A DNA stretch of 64,000 nt from contig NW_003314328.1 in NCBI RefSeq assembly GCF_000143415.4, positions 647,889 through 711,888 on the forward strand, in the 5' to 3' direction. Positions 44,621-59,600 of the stretch are shown here, one piece after another (within the stretch, counting starts at the first letter, position 1; the number at the start of each line of letters is the position of its first letter). This DNA is from Selaginella moellendorffii (taxonomy: Eukaryota; Streptophyta; Lycopodiopsida; Selaginellales; Selaginellaceae). Made by a program: the position numbers and the translations under genes. The notes under the pieces are model-generated. The model made no database searches. It saw only the letters and a list, made by a program, of their open reading frames with translations, and was not told the DNA's origin.

Positions 44621-47600
44621 ATCCAACACAAAGCCTCAGGTATGGATCATTCGGAAAACTTCTCCTTTCTCTCATTCCTTGTGTATCTCCAGTCCATTCC
44701 AAGCTCGAGTGGTAGCACCAGGGTCCAGGTACGATCAAGCCTTAAAAGACAATTTGGTTGATTCATAAAACATACTTCCAGGACAACAATTCTCCCAAGA
44801 ATGTTGGGGTGGTGGTGCCACCAATCTCCATCCCTGCCCCTCCCGCCCCGGCTGTAGGCTCAAATATCCAACGAGGAGGCCCCGGCTCGGTGTCGGACAG
44901 ATTCCACGATGCACAAGAAGAACTCCCCGACTTCCCCACGCTCGACGCCCAAGGCAACGTCCCACCCGAGGAGCACCCAACTCCAAAGATGGGCTCCTCT
45001 TACAAGCAGCCATCCTCGTCGTCCCCAGCGTCGTCTCCCCAGGAAGTGAAAAAGATCCATTCCTACGCATACGTGGTGGCCCAAGCGCCACCATCCGCAA
45101 GTAAGTTGAGCTCGAGTTCTTCGTGTCCAGGTAAGTCGTCTAACCTCGAGGTCCTTAGCAGTAGTAATAGTAGCGCTGGTAGTTTCGGTAGAAGCCAAAG
45201 CCTTGAGACGTCTAGTAGAGCTAGCGAGACAAAGTTTTCTCACACAACCACCAGAACACCATCGAAAACTCCAGAAACCGTCGTGAAGCCCGAGTTAGTT
45301 TCGACTCAAACACCAAGTGCTAAGCCCGATCCTTACAAATCCGACTCGAAATATGCCAAGCCTGCTTCTACAACCAAGCTAGCTCCTGAATCAAAAACCA
45401 AAAGTGTTGAGACCATGAAGCCTGCCCCGGACACCAAAGGTAAGCCCATTAGTAGCAAAGGTAACAAGCCGCCTCCTCCGGTGCAAGAGAAGGCCTCACC
45501 GAAAGCCAAGTCTCCGCCTAAGGCCAAGGCTTCCCCGACGCCAGTAAGAGTTACAGAGCCTGCGATGCAAAACCGCAAAGAAGAGAAAGCTGCCGGCGTT
45601 TCTCGTCGTGGCTTTGTTCTCGAGGACTGGGAACTTGTCTCCAAAGCCACTGAAACTCCGGACGACAAACAAAAGGTGAGTGACATCTTTTTCGAGATCT
45701 GCTTATATAACTTTGATGAACCAGGCATCAAGAACAGCAAATACAGAGACCACAAAAGCTGGGCCGGATAGGAAAGCAGTGGATAGTCTAGGAAAACCAG
45801 GTGGCGCGATCAGGCCTCAAGCGGGATCTGATGTATCATCAGAGAACCGAGTAGGAAAACAGGCAGCCCCCCCGGAGATTATAAAAGAACAGAAGGCCAG
45901 GGAGATCCCAGCGATGGAGAAACGTTCATCACAATCTAAAGCAGCAACAGCAAAAATAGTCAAAGCTACACCGGAAGTGCATGTGCCGGGAAGTGATAAC
46001 TCCATGTCGAGCTTCAGTGGACCGTCTGATTCATCAAAAGTTGGCGAGGAAAAACAGCATGCTCAAAAGCGTGAAGCTGCTCAAGTTGGCGCTGGAACGA
46101 AGAGAAATTCGGGACAGGAGGAGCCAGTAAACATTGCGAAAGAAGTACCAGATAATGCTACAATCAAGGATGTTACAAGGGATTTTGACAAGAAAACTCC
46201 ACAAGGAGCTCAGAACAAACGAAAAGATGATACGCCAAAGCAGGAAGCTAAGATAGATCAGATCGGCATTGGCACATCGGTAACAACTTTAGGAGAGATA
46301 CAAGAGAAACCACAAGCAATTGCCGCTCTGCCTAAGGAGGAAAAGGCACCTGTTCCCGATCAGAAGCCACAGGAAGCGCCAATATCAGATACAGTGGCAG
46401 ATGCCACATCCAAATCAAATCTTGATGTGCCTAGGGACAAACCGCAGCACCGGGCGATAGCTCCATATGCGATAGTGAAGCGGGAAAATGATGATTCGTG
46501 CGTGGAGGAACAGCCCGCTGGCAAATTCACAATGAAATTGGAAGACAACGTAGAGAAGCCAGCCGTTTCTGAGCATGAGCTCAAGCTACCAGACAATTTT
46601 TACGGTGCTCAGACAATTGCAGCTGCACAGAACGTACAAGTCGCGACTCCAGCAGAAATGCAAGTGCTATTGGACATATATCCTGAGGCTGTGCAAAGAA
46701 ATGAGGAGCAGACTGCAAGTGACGTTTCCCTGAAGGATCCAAAAGCCCCTGTACCTTTGGAATACTTAGCAGGACTAGTCGAACACGTCATATGTACCAC
46801 AACAGAGGAACATGAAAACGTGACACCGCCCCAAATAAAGAGAAGTGCGCGTCCCAACCAAGGAAAGGACAACAGAAAAGAAAGAGACGAAACGGTTTCG
46901 GGCCTGCCCGTTCCCAAAGTCGTACAAGAAACATCGAAGGCCGTCGAGTTACAACAAGCCACGCCTTCAGAAGCCATGCCTGTGGTTAAAAAGAAGGCTG
47001 CAAGGGAGGCAATACCCGAGCCTCCAGCAGCAATGCCTCCAACCCCGGAAAACAAGGAAAAAGAGAGCCATGACGCAGCCAAGTTGGCTGTAGAGCATGC
47101 TGAGGCCGAGGAGAGTGATCCCAAGGCGATTGTGAAGGAGGGAGAAAAGGTGGCAGACCAGGAAATTAAGAGGTCCCCGCTGGATTGCACACACGCGACA
47201 GATTCTGTGGTGAAGGAGACAGCAGCTCCTGCCAGTGACGATTTTTCTCAGCTAGTGGCACAGGAAAAGAAAGTCAGGGAGCTACTGGTTTCTGAACGTG
47301 AGCTCGAGCTGCCTGTCCCAGTAGTCTCGCAGCACGCACAGCAGCACGTCAAGGAGCAGACACAAGCTGTGCCAGAGGATGCAAAGGATGCCAAGGAGGT
47401 GGAACAAGCCGAGCCAATAACAGCTCTAGCAGCAATGCCCGTGGCCAACGAGGTCTTGCCCGCAAAAGACAAACCTGAGAAGGCCAAGGTGGCTGTGGAC
47501 GACCAGGTGGAGCATTCTGACACCCAGGAGAGTGCTCCAGAGCTGATCGTGGAGGAGGAAGAAAAGGTGGCGGAGCCACAGATTGAGAAAGCCGTGCCGG

Positions 47601-50600
47601 ATTCCACGCAGGCGATGGATCCCATGGTAGAGGACACACTGGCAGCAGCTGCCAGTCTAGACATTCCCAAGCAAGTAGCAGAGGAGGTAATCAATATCGA
47701 GGAGCCAAAGCAAGTTTCTGAACGTGAGCACCACCTGCTCGTCCCAGTAGAAAAAGTCCCACAGCCCACAGGCAAGGCTGTTAAGGAGCCACAGGCTGTG
47801 CCTAAGGCAGTTCCTGAGGCTGCAAAGGAGGTGGAACTGGCCGAGCCACCTGCAGCTCCAGCAGCAATCCCTGCAGTCAACAATGTATTTCCCGCACACA
47901 ACGAAATCAAGGTGGAAGAGAGAATTGAGACGGCCGACGTGGCTGTGGAAGACAAGGAGGAGAATGCTGACGACAAGGAGAGTGTTCCAGATGCGATCGT
48001 AAAGGAGGGAGAAAAGTTGGCAGAGCCAGATATTGAGAGTCCTGTGCCAGAATACATGCATGCAACGGAACCCGCGCTGGAGACACTGCTAGCAGCCCCA
48101 TCAAGAGAAGACATTCACGAGCAAGTGCCAGAGGAGGAAATCAAAGTCAAGGAGGCACAACAAGTTTCCAAACGTGAGATCAAAGAAGATGTCCAGCAGG
48201 CTGCGGACGAGGCTTTCCAAAAGAAAGGCGATGAGCCTGAGCCTGAGGCCGTGCCTGAGAAACCTGACGAGGCTGCTAAGAAGGTGGAACTGGCTGAGCC
48301 AGTCGCAGCTCCAGCAGCAACGTCCGCGGTGAATGACGTCTTGCCCACACAGCACGAAATCAAGGAGGAAGAGAGCATAGAGCCAGCTGCTCTGCACGAC
48401 CAGGTGGAGAATGGTGAGGCCGGGGAGAGTGCTCCAGACGCGATCGTGGAGGAGCCAGGGATCGAGAGTGCTCTGCTGGATTCCATGCATGCGGCAGATC
48501 CCGTTCTGGAGGACACACACGCAGCAGCTCCTGCCAGTGAACACATTAACAGGCAAGTGGAATACGAGGAAATCAAAGTCGAGAAGCCACAACAACATTC
48601 CAAACGCAAGGTGAAGCTGCCCGTCCCAGTAGAAGAACTCCCACACACAACGAACAAAGCCGTCCAGGAGCCAGAGGCTGTTCCAAAGCCAGAGGCCGTG
48701 CCTGAGGCTGCTGAAGAGGCTGCCAAGGAGGTGGAACCGGCCGAGCCAGTCGTAGCTCAAGTACCAACTGCCACAGTGGATGACGTCTTACCCACACACG
48801 AAGAAATCAAGGAGGAAGAGAGCATAGAGCCGGCCAAGGTGGCTGTGGATGACCAGGTGGAGAATTTCAAGCCCAGGGAGAGTGCTTCAGTCGCGATCCT
48901 GCAGGAGGGAGAAAAGTTGGCGGTGCCAGAGATCGAGAGTGCTGCTCCAGATTCCATCCATGTGACAGATACCACAGTGGATGACACACAGCGAGCATCT
49001 CCTGCCAGTGAGGACATTCACGACAACGTGGAAGAGGAGCAAACCAAAGTCGAGGTGATGCATGAAGTTTCCGAACGCGAGGTTGAGCTTGCTGTCCCAG
49101 TAGAAGAACTCCCACCGTCAGGGAACGAAGAAGTCCAGGAGCCACAGCCTGTGCTTGACGCCGTTCCCGAGACAGAGGCCGTGCCTGAGGCTTCTGAAGA
49201 GGATGCCAAAGAGGTGCAACCAGCCGAGCCAGTTGTAGCTCAAGTACCAACCGCGAAAGTGCATGACGTCTTACCCGCACACGAGGAAATCAAGGAGGAA
49301 GAGAGCATAGAGCCGGCCAAGGTGGCTGTGGATGACCAGGTGGAGAATGTCGAGCCCAGGGAGAGTGCTTCAGTCGCGATCCTGCAGGAGGGAGAAAAGT
49401 TGGCGGTGCCAGAGATCGAGAGTGGTGCACTGGATTCCATGCATGCGACAGATGCCACAGTGGACGACACACAGCGAGCACCTCCTGCCAGTGAGGACAT
49501 TCACGAGAACGTGGAAGAGGAGCAAACAAAAGTCCAGGTGCCACATGAAGTTTCCGAACGCGAGGTCGAGCTTGCTGTCCCGGTAAAAGAACTCCCAGAG
49601 TCGGGGAATGAAGAAGTCCAGGACCCACAGCCTGTGCTTGAGGCCGTTCCCGAGCTTGAGGCCGTGCCTGAGGCTGCTGAAGAGGCTGTCAAGGAGGTGG
49701 AACCGGCCGAGCCAGTCGTAGCTCAAGTACCAACTACCACAGTGGATGACGTTTTACCCACACACGAGGAAATCAAGGAGGAAGAGAGCATAGAGCCGGC
49801 CAAGGTGGCTGTGGATGACCAGGTGGAGAATGTCGAGCCCAGGGAGAGTGCTTCAGTCGCGATCCTGCAGGAGGGAGAAAAGTTGGCAGTGCCAGAGATC
49901 GAGAGTGGTGCACCGGATTCCATGCATGCGACAGATGCCACAGTGGACGACACACAGCGAGCACCTCCTGCCAGTGAGGACATTCACGACAACGTGGAAG
50001 AGGAGCAAAGCAAAGTCGAGGTGCAGCATGAAGTTTCCGAACGCGAGGTCGAGCTTGCTGTCCCAGTAGAAGAACTCCCACAGTCGGGGAACGAAGAAGT
50101 CCAGGACCCACAGCCTGTGCTTGAGGCCGTTCCCGAGCTTGAGGCCGTGCCTGAGGCTGCTGAAGAGGCTGTCAAGGAGGGGGAACCGGCCGAGCCAGTC
50201 GTAGCTCAAGTACCAACTACCACAGTGGATGACGTTTTACCCACACACGAGGAAATCAAGGAGGAAGAGAGCATAGAGCCGGCCAAGGTGGCTGTGGATG
50301 ACCACGTGGAGAATGTCGAGCCCAGGGAGAGTGCTTCAGTAGCGATCCTGCAGGAGGGAGAAAAGTTGGCGGTGCCAGAGATCGAGAGTGGTGCTCCAGA
50401 TTCCATCCATGTGACAGATGCCACAGTGGACGACACACAGCGAGCATCTCCTGCCAGTGAGGACATTCACGACAACGTGGAAGAGGAGCAAAGCAAAGTC
50501 GAGGTGCAGCATGAAGTTTCCGAACGCAAGGTCGAGCTTGCCGTCCCAGTAGAAGAACTCCCACAGTCAGGGAACGAAGAAGTCCAGCAGCCACAGCCTG

Positions 50601-53600
50601 TGCTTGAGGCCGTTCCCGAGACAGAGGCCGTGCCTGAGGCTTCTGAAGAGGCTGCCAAAGAGGTGCAACCAGCCGAGCCAGTTGTAGCTCAAGTACCAAC
50701 CGCGAAAGTGGATGACGTCTTACCCGCACACGAGGAAATCAAGGAGGAAGAGAGCATAGAGCCGGCCAAGGTGGCTGTGGATGACCAGGTGGAGAATGTC
50801 GAGCCCAGGGAGAGTGCTTCAGTCGCGATCCTGCAGGAGGGAGAAAAGTTGGCAGTGCCAGAGATCGAGAGTGGTGCACCGGATTCCATGCATGCGACAG
50901 ATGCCACAGTGGACGACACACAGCGAGCACCTCCTGCCAGTGAGGACATTCACGAGAACGTGGAAGAGGAGCAAAGCAAAGTCGAGGTGCAGCATGAAGT
51001 TTCCGAATGCGAGGTCGAGCTTGCTGTCCCAGTAGAAGAACTCCCACCGTCAGGGAACGAAGAAGTCCAGGAGCCACAGCCTGTGCTTGAGGCCGTTCCC
51101 GAGACAGAGGCCGTGCCTGAGGCTTCTGAAGAGGATGCCAAAGAGGTGCAACCAGCCGAGCCAATTGTAGCTCAAGTACCAACTGCGAAAGTGGATGACG
51201 TCTTACCCGCACACGAGGAAATCAAGGAGGAAGAGAGCATAGAGCCGGCCAAGGTGGCTGTGGATGACCAGGTGGAGAATGTCGAGCCCAGGGAGAGTGC
51301 TTCAGTCGCGATCCTGCAGGAGGGAGAAAAGTTGGCGGTGCCAGAGATCGAGAGTGGTGCACTGGATTCCATGCATGCGACAGATGCCACAGTGGACGAC
51401 ACACAGCGAGCACCTCCTGCCAGTGAGGACATTCACGACAACGTGGAAGAGGAGCAAAGCAAAGTCGAGGTGCAGCATGAAGTTTCCGAACGCGAGGTCG
51501 AGCTTGCTGTCCCAGTAGAAGAACTCCCACAGTCGGGGAACGAAGAAGTCCAGGAGCCACAGCCTGTGCTTGAGGCCGTTCCCGAGACAGAGGCCGTGCC
51601 TGAGGCTTCTGAAGAGGATGCCAAAGAGGTGCAACCAGCCGAGCCAGTTGTAGCTCAAGTACCAACCGCGAAAGTGGATGACGTCTTACCCGCACACGAG
51701 GAAATCAAGGAGGAAGAGAGCATAGAGCAGGCCAAGGTGGCTGTGGATGACCAGGTGGAGAATTTCAAGCCCAGGGAGAGTGCTTCAGTCGCGATCCTGC
51801 AGGAGGGAGAAAAGTTGGCGGTGCCAGAGATCGAGAGTGCTGCTCCAGATTCCATCCATGTGACAGATGCCACAGTGGACGACACACAGCGAGCATCTCC
51901 TGCCAGTGAGGACATTCACGACAACGTGGAAGAGGAGCAAACCAAAGTCGAGGTGCAGCATGAAGTTTCCGAACGCAAGGTCGAGCTTGCCGTCCCAGTA
52001 GAAGAACTCCCACAGTCAGGGAACGAAGAAGTCCAGCAGCCACAGCCTGTGCTTGAGGCCGTTCCCGAGACAGAGGCCGTGCCTGAGGCTTCTGAAGAGG
52101 CTGCCAAAGAGGTGCAACCAGCCGAGCCAGTTGTAGCTCAAGTACCAACTGCGAAAGTGGATGACGTCTTACCCGCACACGAGGAAATCAAGGAGGAAGA
52201 GAGCATAGAGCCGGCCAAGGTGGCTGTGGATGACCAGGTGGAGAATGTCGAGCCCAGGGAGAGTGCTTCAGTCGCGATCCTGCAGGAGGGAGAAAAGTTG
52301 GCAGTGCCAGAGATCGAGAGTGGTGCACCGGATTCCATGCATGCGACAGATGCCACAGTGGACGACACACAGCGAGCACCTCCTGCCAGTGAGGACATTC
52401 ACGACAACGTGGAAGAGGAGCAAAGCAAAGTCGAGGTGCAGCATGAAGTTTCCGAACGCGAGGTCGAGCTTGCTGTCCCAGTAGAAGAACTCCCACAGTC
52501 GGGGAACGAAGAAGTCCAGGAGCCACAGCCTGTGCTTGAGGCCGTTCCCGAGACAGAGGCCGTGCCTGAGGCTTCTGAAGAGGATGCCAAAGAGGTGCAA
52601 CCAGCCGAGCCAGTTGTAGCTCAAGTACCAACCGCGAAAGTGGATGACGTCTTACCCGCACACGAGGAAATCAAGGAGGAAGAGAGCATAGAGCAGGCCA
52701 AGGTGGCTGTGGATGACCAGGTGGAGAATTTCAAGCCCAGGGAGAGTGCTTCAGTCGCGATCCTGCAGGAGGGAGAAAAGTTGGCGGTGCCAGAGATCGA
52801 GAGTGCTGCTCCAGATTCCATCCATGTGACAGATGCCACAGTGGACGACACACAGCGAGCATCTCCTGCCAGTGAGGACATTCACGACAACGTGGAAGAG
52901 GAGCAAACCAAAGTCGAGGTGCAGCATGAAGTTTCCGAACGCAAGGTCGAGCTTGCCGTCCCAGTAGAAGAACTCCCACAGTCAGGGAACGAAGAAGTCC
53001 AGCAGCCACAGCCTGTGCTTGAGGCCGTTCCCGAGACAGAGGCCGTGCCTGAGGCTGCTGAAGAGGCTGTCAAGGAGGTGGAACCGGCCGAGCCAGTCGT
53101 AGCTCAAGTACCAACCGCGAAAGTGGATGACGTTTTACCCACACACGAGGAAATCAAGGAGGAAGAGAGCATAGAGCCGGCCAAGGTGGCTGTGGATGAC
53201 CAGGTGGAGAATGTCGAGCCCAGGGAGAGTGCTTCAGTCGCGATCCTGCAGGAGGGAGAAAAGTTGGCAGTGCCAGAGATCGAGAGTGGTGCACCGGATT
53301 CCATGCATGCGACAGATGCCACAGTGGACGACACACAGCGAGCACCTCCTGCCAGTGAGGACATTCACGACAACGTGGAAGAGGAGCAAAGCAAAGTCGA
53401 GGTGCAGCATGAAGTTTCCGAACGCGAGGTCGAGCTTGCTGTCCCAGTAGAAGAACTCCCACAGTCGGGGAACGAAGAAGTCCAGGACCCACAGCCTGTG
53501 CTTGAGGCCGTTCCCGAGCTTGAGGCCGTGCCTGAGGCTGCTGAAGAGGCTGCCAAAGAGGTGCAACCAGCCGAGCCAGTTGTAGCTCAAGTACCAACCG

Positions 53601-56600
53601 CGAAAGTGGATGACGTCTTACCCGCACACGAGGAAATCAAGGAGGAAGAGAGCATAGAGCCGGCCAAGGTGGCTGTGGATGACCAGGTGGAGAATGTCGA
53701 GCCCAGGGAGAGTGCTTCAGTCGCGATCCTGCAGGAGGGAGAAAAGTTGGCAGTGCCAGAGATCGAGAGTGGTGCACCGGATTCCATGCATGCGACAGAT
53801 GCCACAGTGGACGACACACAGCGAGCACCTCCTGCCAGTGAGGACATTCACGAGAACGTGGAAGAGGAGCAAAGCAAAGTCGAGGTGCAGCATGAAGTTT
53901 CCGAACGCGAGGTCGAGCTTGCTGTCCCAGTAGAAGAACTCCCACCGTCAGGGAACGAAGAAGTCCAGGAGCCACAGCCTGTGCTTGAGGCCGTTCCCGA
54001 GACAGAGGCCGTGCCTGAGGCTTCTGAAGAGGATGCCAAAGAGGTGCAACCAGCCGAGCCAGTTGTAGCTCAAGTACCAACTGCGAAAGTGGATGACGTC
54101 TTACCCGCACACGAGGAAATCAAGGAGGAAGAGAGCATAGAGCCGGCCAAGGTGGCTGTGGATGACCAGGTGGAGAATGTCGAGCCCAGGGAGAGTGCTT
54201 CAGTCGCGATCCTGCAGGAGGGAGAAAAGTTGGCGGTGCCAGAGATCGAGAGTGGTGCTCCAGATTCCATCCATGTGACAGATGCCACAGTGGACGACAC
54301 ACAGCGAGCACCTCCTGCCAGTGAGGACATTCACGACAACGTGGAAGAGGAGCAAAGCAAAGTCGAGGTGCAGCATGAAGTTTCCGAACGCGAGGTCGAG
54401 CTTGCTGTCCCAGTAGAAGAACTCCCACCGTCAGGGAACGAAGAAGTCCAGCAGCCACAGCCTGTGCTTGAGGCCGTTCCCGAGACAGAGGCCGTGCCTG
54501 AGGCTTCTGAAGAGGATGCCAAAGAGGTGCAACCAGCCGAGCCAGTTGTAGCTCAAGTACCAACCGCGAAAGTGGATGACGTCTTACCCGCACACGAGGA
54601 AATCAAGGAGGAAGAGAGCATAGAGCCGGCCAAGGTGGCTGTGGATGACCAGGTGGAGAATGTCGAGCCCAGGGAGAGTGCTTTAGTCGCGATCCTGCAG
54701 GAGGGAGAAAAGTTGGCAGTGCCAGAGATCGAGAGTGCTGCACTGGATTCCATGCATGCGACAGATGCCACAGTGGACGACACACAGCGAGCATCTCCTG
54801 CCAGTGAGGACATTCACGACAACGTGGAAGAGGAGCAAACCAAAGTCGAGGTGCAGCATGAAGTTTCGGAACGCGAGGTTGAGCTTGCTGTCCCAGTAGA
54901 AGAACTCCCACCGTCAGGGAACGAAGAAGTCCAGGAGCCACAGCCTGTGCTTGAGGCCGTTCCCGAGACAGAGGCCGTGCCTGAGGCTTCTGAAGAGGAT
55001 GCCAAAGAGGTGCAACCAGCCGAGCCAGTTGTAGCTCAAGTACCAACCGCGAAAGTGGATGACGTCTTACCCGCACACGAGGAAATCAAGGAGGAAGAGA
55101 GCATAGAGCCGGCCAAGGTGGCTGTGGATGACCAGGTGGAGAATGTCGAGCCCAGGGAGAGTGCTTCAGTCGCGATCCTGGACGAGGGAGAAAAGTTGGC
55201 TGTGCCAGAGATTGAGAGTGCTGCACCGGATTCCATGCATGCAACAGATGCCACCCTGAAGGACACACAGCGAGCATCTTCTGCCAGTGAAGACATTCAC
55301 GAGAATGTGGAAGAGGAGCAAACCAACGTCGCAGTGCAACATGAAGTTTCCCAACGCGAGGTTGAGATTGCCATACCAGTAGAGGGAAGCCCGCAGCTCG
55401 TGAACGAAGCCGTCCAGGAGCCACAGCCTGTGCCTGAGGCCGTTCCCGAGCATGAGGCCGTGCCTGAAGCTGCCGAAGAGGCTGCCATGGAGGTGGAACC
55501 GGCGGAGCCAGTCGTAGCTCAAGTACCAACTGCCACAGTGGATGACGTCTTACCCACACACGAGGAAATCAATGAGGAAGAGAGCATAGAGCCGGCCAAG
55601 GTGGCTCTGGATGACAAGGTAGAGAATGTCGAGCCCCGGGAGAGTGCTTCAGTCGCGATCCTGGACGAGGGAGAAAAGTTGGCTGTGCCAGAGATTGAGA
55701 GTGCTGCACCGGATTCCATGCATGCAACAGATGCCACCCTGAAGGACACACAGCGAGCATCTTCTGCCAGTGAAGACATTCACGAGAATGTGGAAGAGGA
55801 GCAAACCAACGTCGCAGTGCAACATGAAGTTTCCGAACGCGAGGTTGAGATTGCCATAGCAGTAGAGGGACTCCCGCAGTTGGTGAACGAAGCCGTGCAG
55901 GAGCCACAGCCTGTGCCTGAGGCCATTCCCGAGCATGAGGCCGTGCCTGAAGCTGCCGAAGAGGCTGCCATGGAGGTTGAACCGGCGGAGCCAGTCGTAG
56001 CTCAAGAACCAACTGCCACAGTGGATGACGTCTTACCCACACACGAGGAAATCAATGAGGAAGAGAGCATAGAGCCGGCCAAGGTGGCTGTGGATGACCA
56101 CGTGGAGAATGTCAAGCCCAGGGAGAGTGCTTCAGTCGCGATCCTGGACGAGGGAGAAAAGTTGGCGGTGCCAGAGACTGAGAGTGCTGCACCGGATTCC
56201 ATGCATGCAACAGATGCCACCCTGGAGGACACACAGCGAGCATCTTCTGCCAGTGAAGACATTCACGAGAATGTGGAAGAGGAGCAAACCAACGTCGCAG
56301 TGCCACATGAAGTTTCCGAACGCGAGGTTGAGATTGCCATACCAGTAGAGGGACTCCCGCAGTTGGTGAACGAAGCCGTGCAGGAGCCACAGCCTGTGCC
56401 TGAGGCCGTTCCCGAGCATGAGGCCGTGCCTGAAGCTGCCAAAGAGGCTGCCATGGAGGTGGAACCGGCGGAGCCAGTCGTAGCTCAAGTACCAACTGCC
56501 ACAGTGGATGACATCTTACCCGCACACGAGGAAATCAAGGAGGAAGAGAGCATAGAGCCGGCCAAGGTGGCTGTGGATGACCACGTGGAGAATGTCAAGC

Positions 56601-59600
56601 CCAGGGAGAGTGCTTCAGTCGCGATCCTGGACGAGGGAGAAAAGTTGGCGGTGCCAGAGACTGAGAGTGCTGCACCGGATTCCATGCATGCGACAGATGC
56701 CACCTTGGAGGACACACAGCGAGCATCTTCTGCCAGTGAAGACATTCACCAGAATGTGGAAGAGGAGAAAACCAACGTCGCAGTGCCACATGAAGTTTCC
56801 GAACGCGAGGTTGAGATTCCCGTCCCAGTAGAAGTACTCCTGCAGTCAGGGAACGAAGAAGTCCAGGAGCCACAGCATGCGCTTGGGACCGTTCCCGAGC
56901 CAGAGGCCGTGCCTGAGGCTTCTGAAGAGGCTGCCAACGAGGTGGAGTCGGCCGAGCCAGTCGTAGCTCAAGAACCAACCGCCACAGTGGATGACATCTT
57001 ACCCGCACACGAGGAAATCAAGGAGAAAGAGAGCATAGAGCCGGCCAAGGTGGCTCTGGATGACCACGTGGAGAATGTCGAGCCCAGGGAGAATGCTTCA
57101 GTCGCGATCCTGGACGAGGGAGAAAAGTTCGCGGTGCCAGAGATCGAGAGTGGTGCAGCGGATTCCATGCATGCGACAGATGCCACAGTGGAGGACACAC
57201 AGCGAGCATCTTCTGCCACTGAAGAAATTCACGAGAACGGGGAAGAGGAGCAAAGCAATGTCGAAGTGCCACATGAAGTTTCCGAAGGCAAATTCGATCT
57301 TGCTGTCCCAGTAGAAGAACTCCCACAGTCGGGGAACGAAGAAGTCCAGGAGCCACAGCTTGTGCTTGAGGCCGTGCCTGAGGCTTCTGAAGAGGCTGTC
57401 AAGGAGGTGGAACCGGCCGAGCCAGTCGTAGCTCAAGTACCAACCGCCACAGTGGATGACATCTTACCCGCACATGAGGAAATCAAGGAGGAAGAGAGCA
57501 TAGAGCCGGCCAAGGTGGCTCTGGATGACAAGGTGGAGAATGTCGAGCCCCGGGAGTGTGCTTTAGTCGCGATCCTTGACGAGGGAGAAAAGTTGGCGGT
57601 GCCAGAGATTGACAGTGCTGCACCGGATTCCATGCATGCGACAGATGCCACCGTGGAGGACACACAGCGAGCATCTTCTGCCAGTGAAGACATTCACCAG
57701 AACGTGGAAGAGGAGAAAACCAACGGTTACGTGCCACATCAAGTATCCGAACGCGAGGTTGAGATTCCGATCCCAGTAGAAGGACTCCCGCAGTCGGGGA
57801 ACGAAGACGTCCAGGAGCCAGAGCATGCGCTTGAGGCCGTTCCCGAGCCGGAGGCCGTGCCTGAGGCTTCTGAAGAGGCTGCCAACGAGGTGGAGTCGGC
57901 CGAGCCACTCGTAGCTCAAGTACCAACCGCCACAGTGGATGACGTCTTACCCGCACACGAGGAAATCAAGGAGAAAGAGAGCATAGAGCCGGCCAAGGTG
58001 GCTCTGGATGACCACGTGGAGAATGTCGAGTCCAGGGAGAGTGCTTCAGTCGGGATCCTGGACGAGGGAGAAAAGTTGGCGGTGCCAGAGATTGACAGTG
58101 CTGCACCGGATTCCATGCATGCAACAGATGCCACCCTGGAGGACACACAGCGAGCATCTTCTGCCAGTGAAGACATTGACGAGAACGTGGAAGACGAACA
58201 AACCAACGTCGAGGTGCCACATTTAGTTTCCGAACGCAAGGTCAAGCTTGCCGTCCCAGTAGAAGAACTCCCACAGTCAGGGAACGAAGAAGTCCAGGAG
58301 CCACAGCCTGTGCTTGAGGCCGTTTCCGAGCTTGAGGCCGTGCCTGAGGCTTCTGAAGAGGCTGTCAAGGAGGTGGAACCGGCCGAGCCAGTCGTAGCTC
58401 AAGTACCAACCGCCACAGTGGATGACATCTTACCTGCACACGAGGAAATCAAGGAGGAAGAGAGCATAGAGCCGGCCAAGGTGGCTCTGGATGACAAGGT
58501 GGAGAATGTCGAGCCCCGGGAGTGTGCTTCAGTCGCGATCCTGCAGGAGGGAGAAGAGTTGGCGGTGCCAGAGATCGAGAGTGGTGCACCGGATTCCATG
58601 CATGCGACAGATGCCACAGTGGAGGACACACAGCGAGCATCTTCTGCCACTGAAGAAATTCACGAGAACGGGGAAGAGGAGCAAAGCAATGTCGAAGTGC
58701 CACATGAAGTTTCCGAAGGGAAATTCGATCTTGCTGTCCCAGTAGAAGAACTCCCACAGTCGGGGAACGAAGAAGTCCAGGAGCCACAGCCTGTGCTTGA
58801 GGCCGTGCCTGAGGCTTCTGAAGAGGCTGTCAAGGAGGTGGAACCGGCCGAGCCAGTCGTAGCTCAAGTACCAACCGCCACAGTGGATGACATCTTACCC
58901 GCACATGAGGAAATCAAGGAGGAAGAGAGCATAGAGCCGGCCAAGGTGGCTCTGGATGACAAGGTGGAGAATGTCGAGCCCCGGGAGAGTGCTTCAGTCG
59001 CGATCCTGCAGGAGGGAGAAAAGTTGGCGGTGCCAGAGATTGACAGTGCTGCACCGGATTCCATGCATGCGACAGATGCCACCGTGGAGGACACACAGCG
59101 AGCATCTTCTGCCAGTGAAGACATTCACGAGAATGTGGAAGAGGAGCAAACCAACGTCGCAGTGCTACATGAAGTTTCCCAACGCGAGGTTGAGATTGCC
59201 ATACCAGTAGAGGGACGCCCGCAGCTCGTGAACGAAGCCGTCCAGGAGCCACAGCCTGTGCCTGAGGCCGTTCCCGAGCATGAGGACGTGCCTGAAGCTG
59301 CCGAAGAGGCTGCCATGGAGGTGGAACCGGCGGAGCCAGTCGTAGCTCAAGTACCAACTGCCACAGTGGATGACATCTTACCCACACACGAGGAAATCAA
59401 GGAGGAAGAGAGCATAGAGCCGGCCAAGGTGGCTGTGGATGACCACGTGGAGAATGTCGAGCCCAGGGAGAGTGCTTCAGTCGCGATCCTGCAGGAGGGA
59501 GAAAAGTCGGCAGTGCCAGAGATGGAGAGTGGTGCACCGGATTCCATGCATGCAACCGATGCCACAGTGGACGACACACAGCGAGCACCTCCTGCCAGTG

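Noticed and set aside
44072-44629. 185-codon minus-strand frame near the giant gene start
   Set aside because: It is antisense to exon 1 and the 5' UTR, and starts in poly-Leu/Val from the AAC microsatellite.
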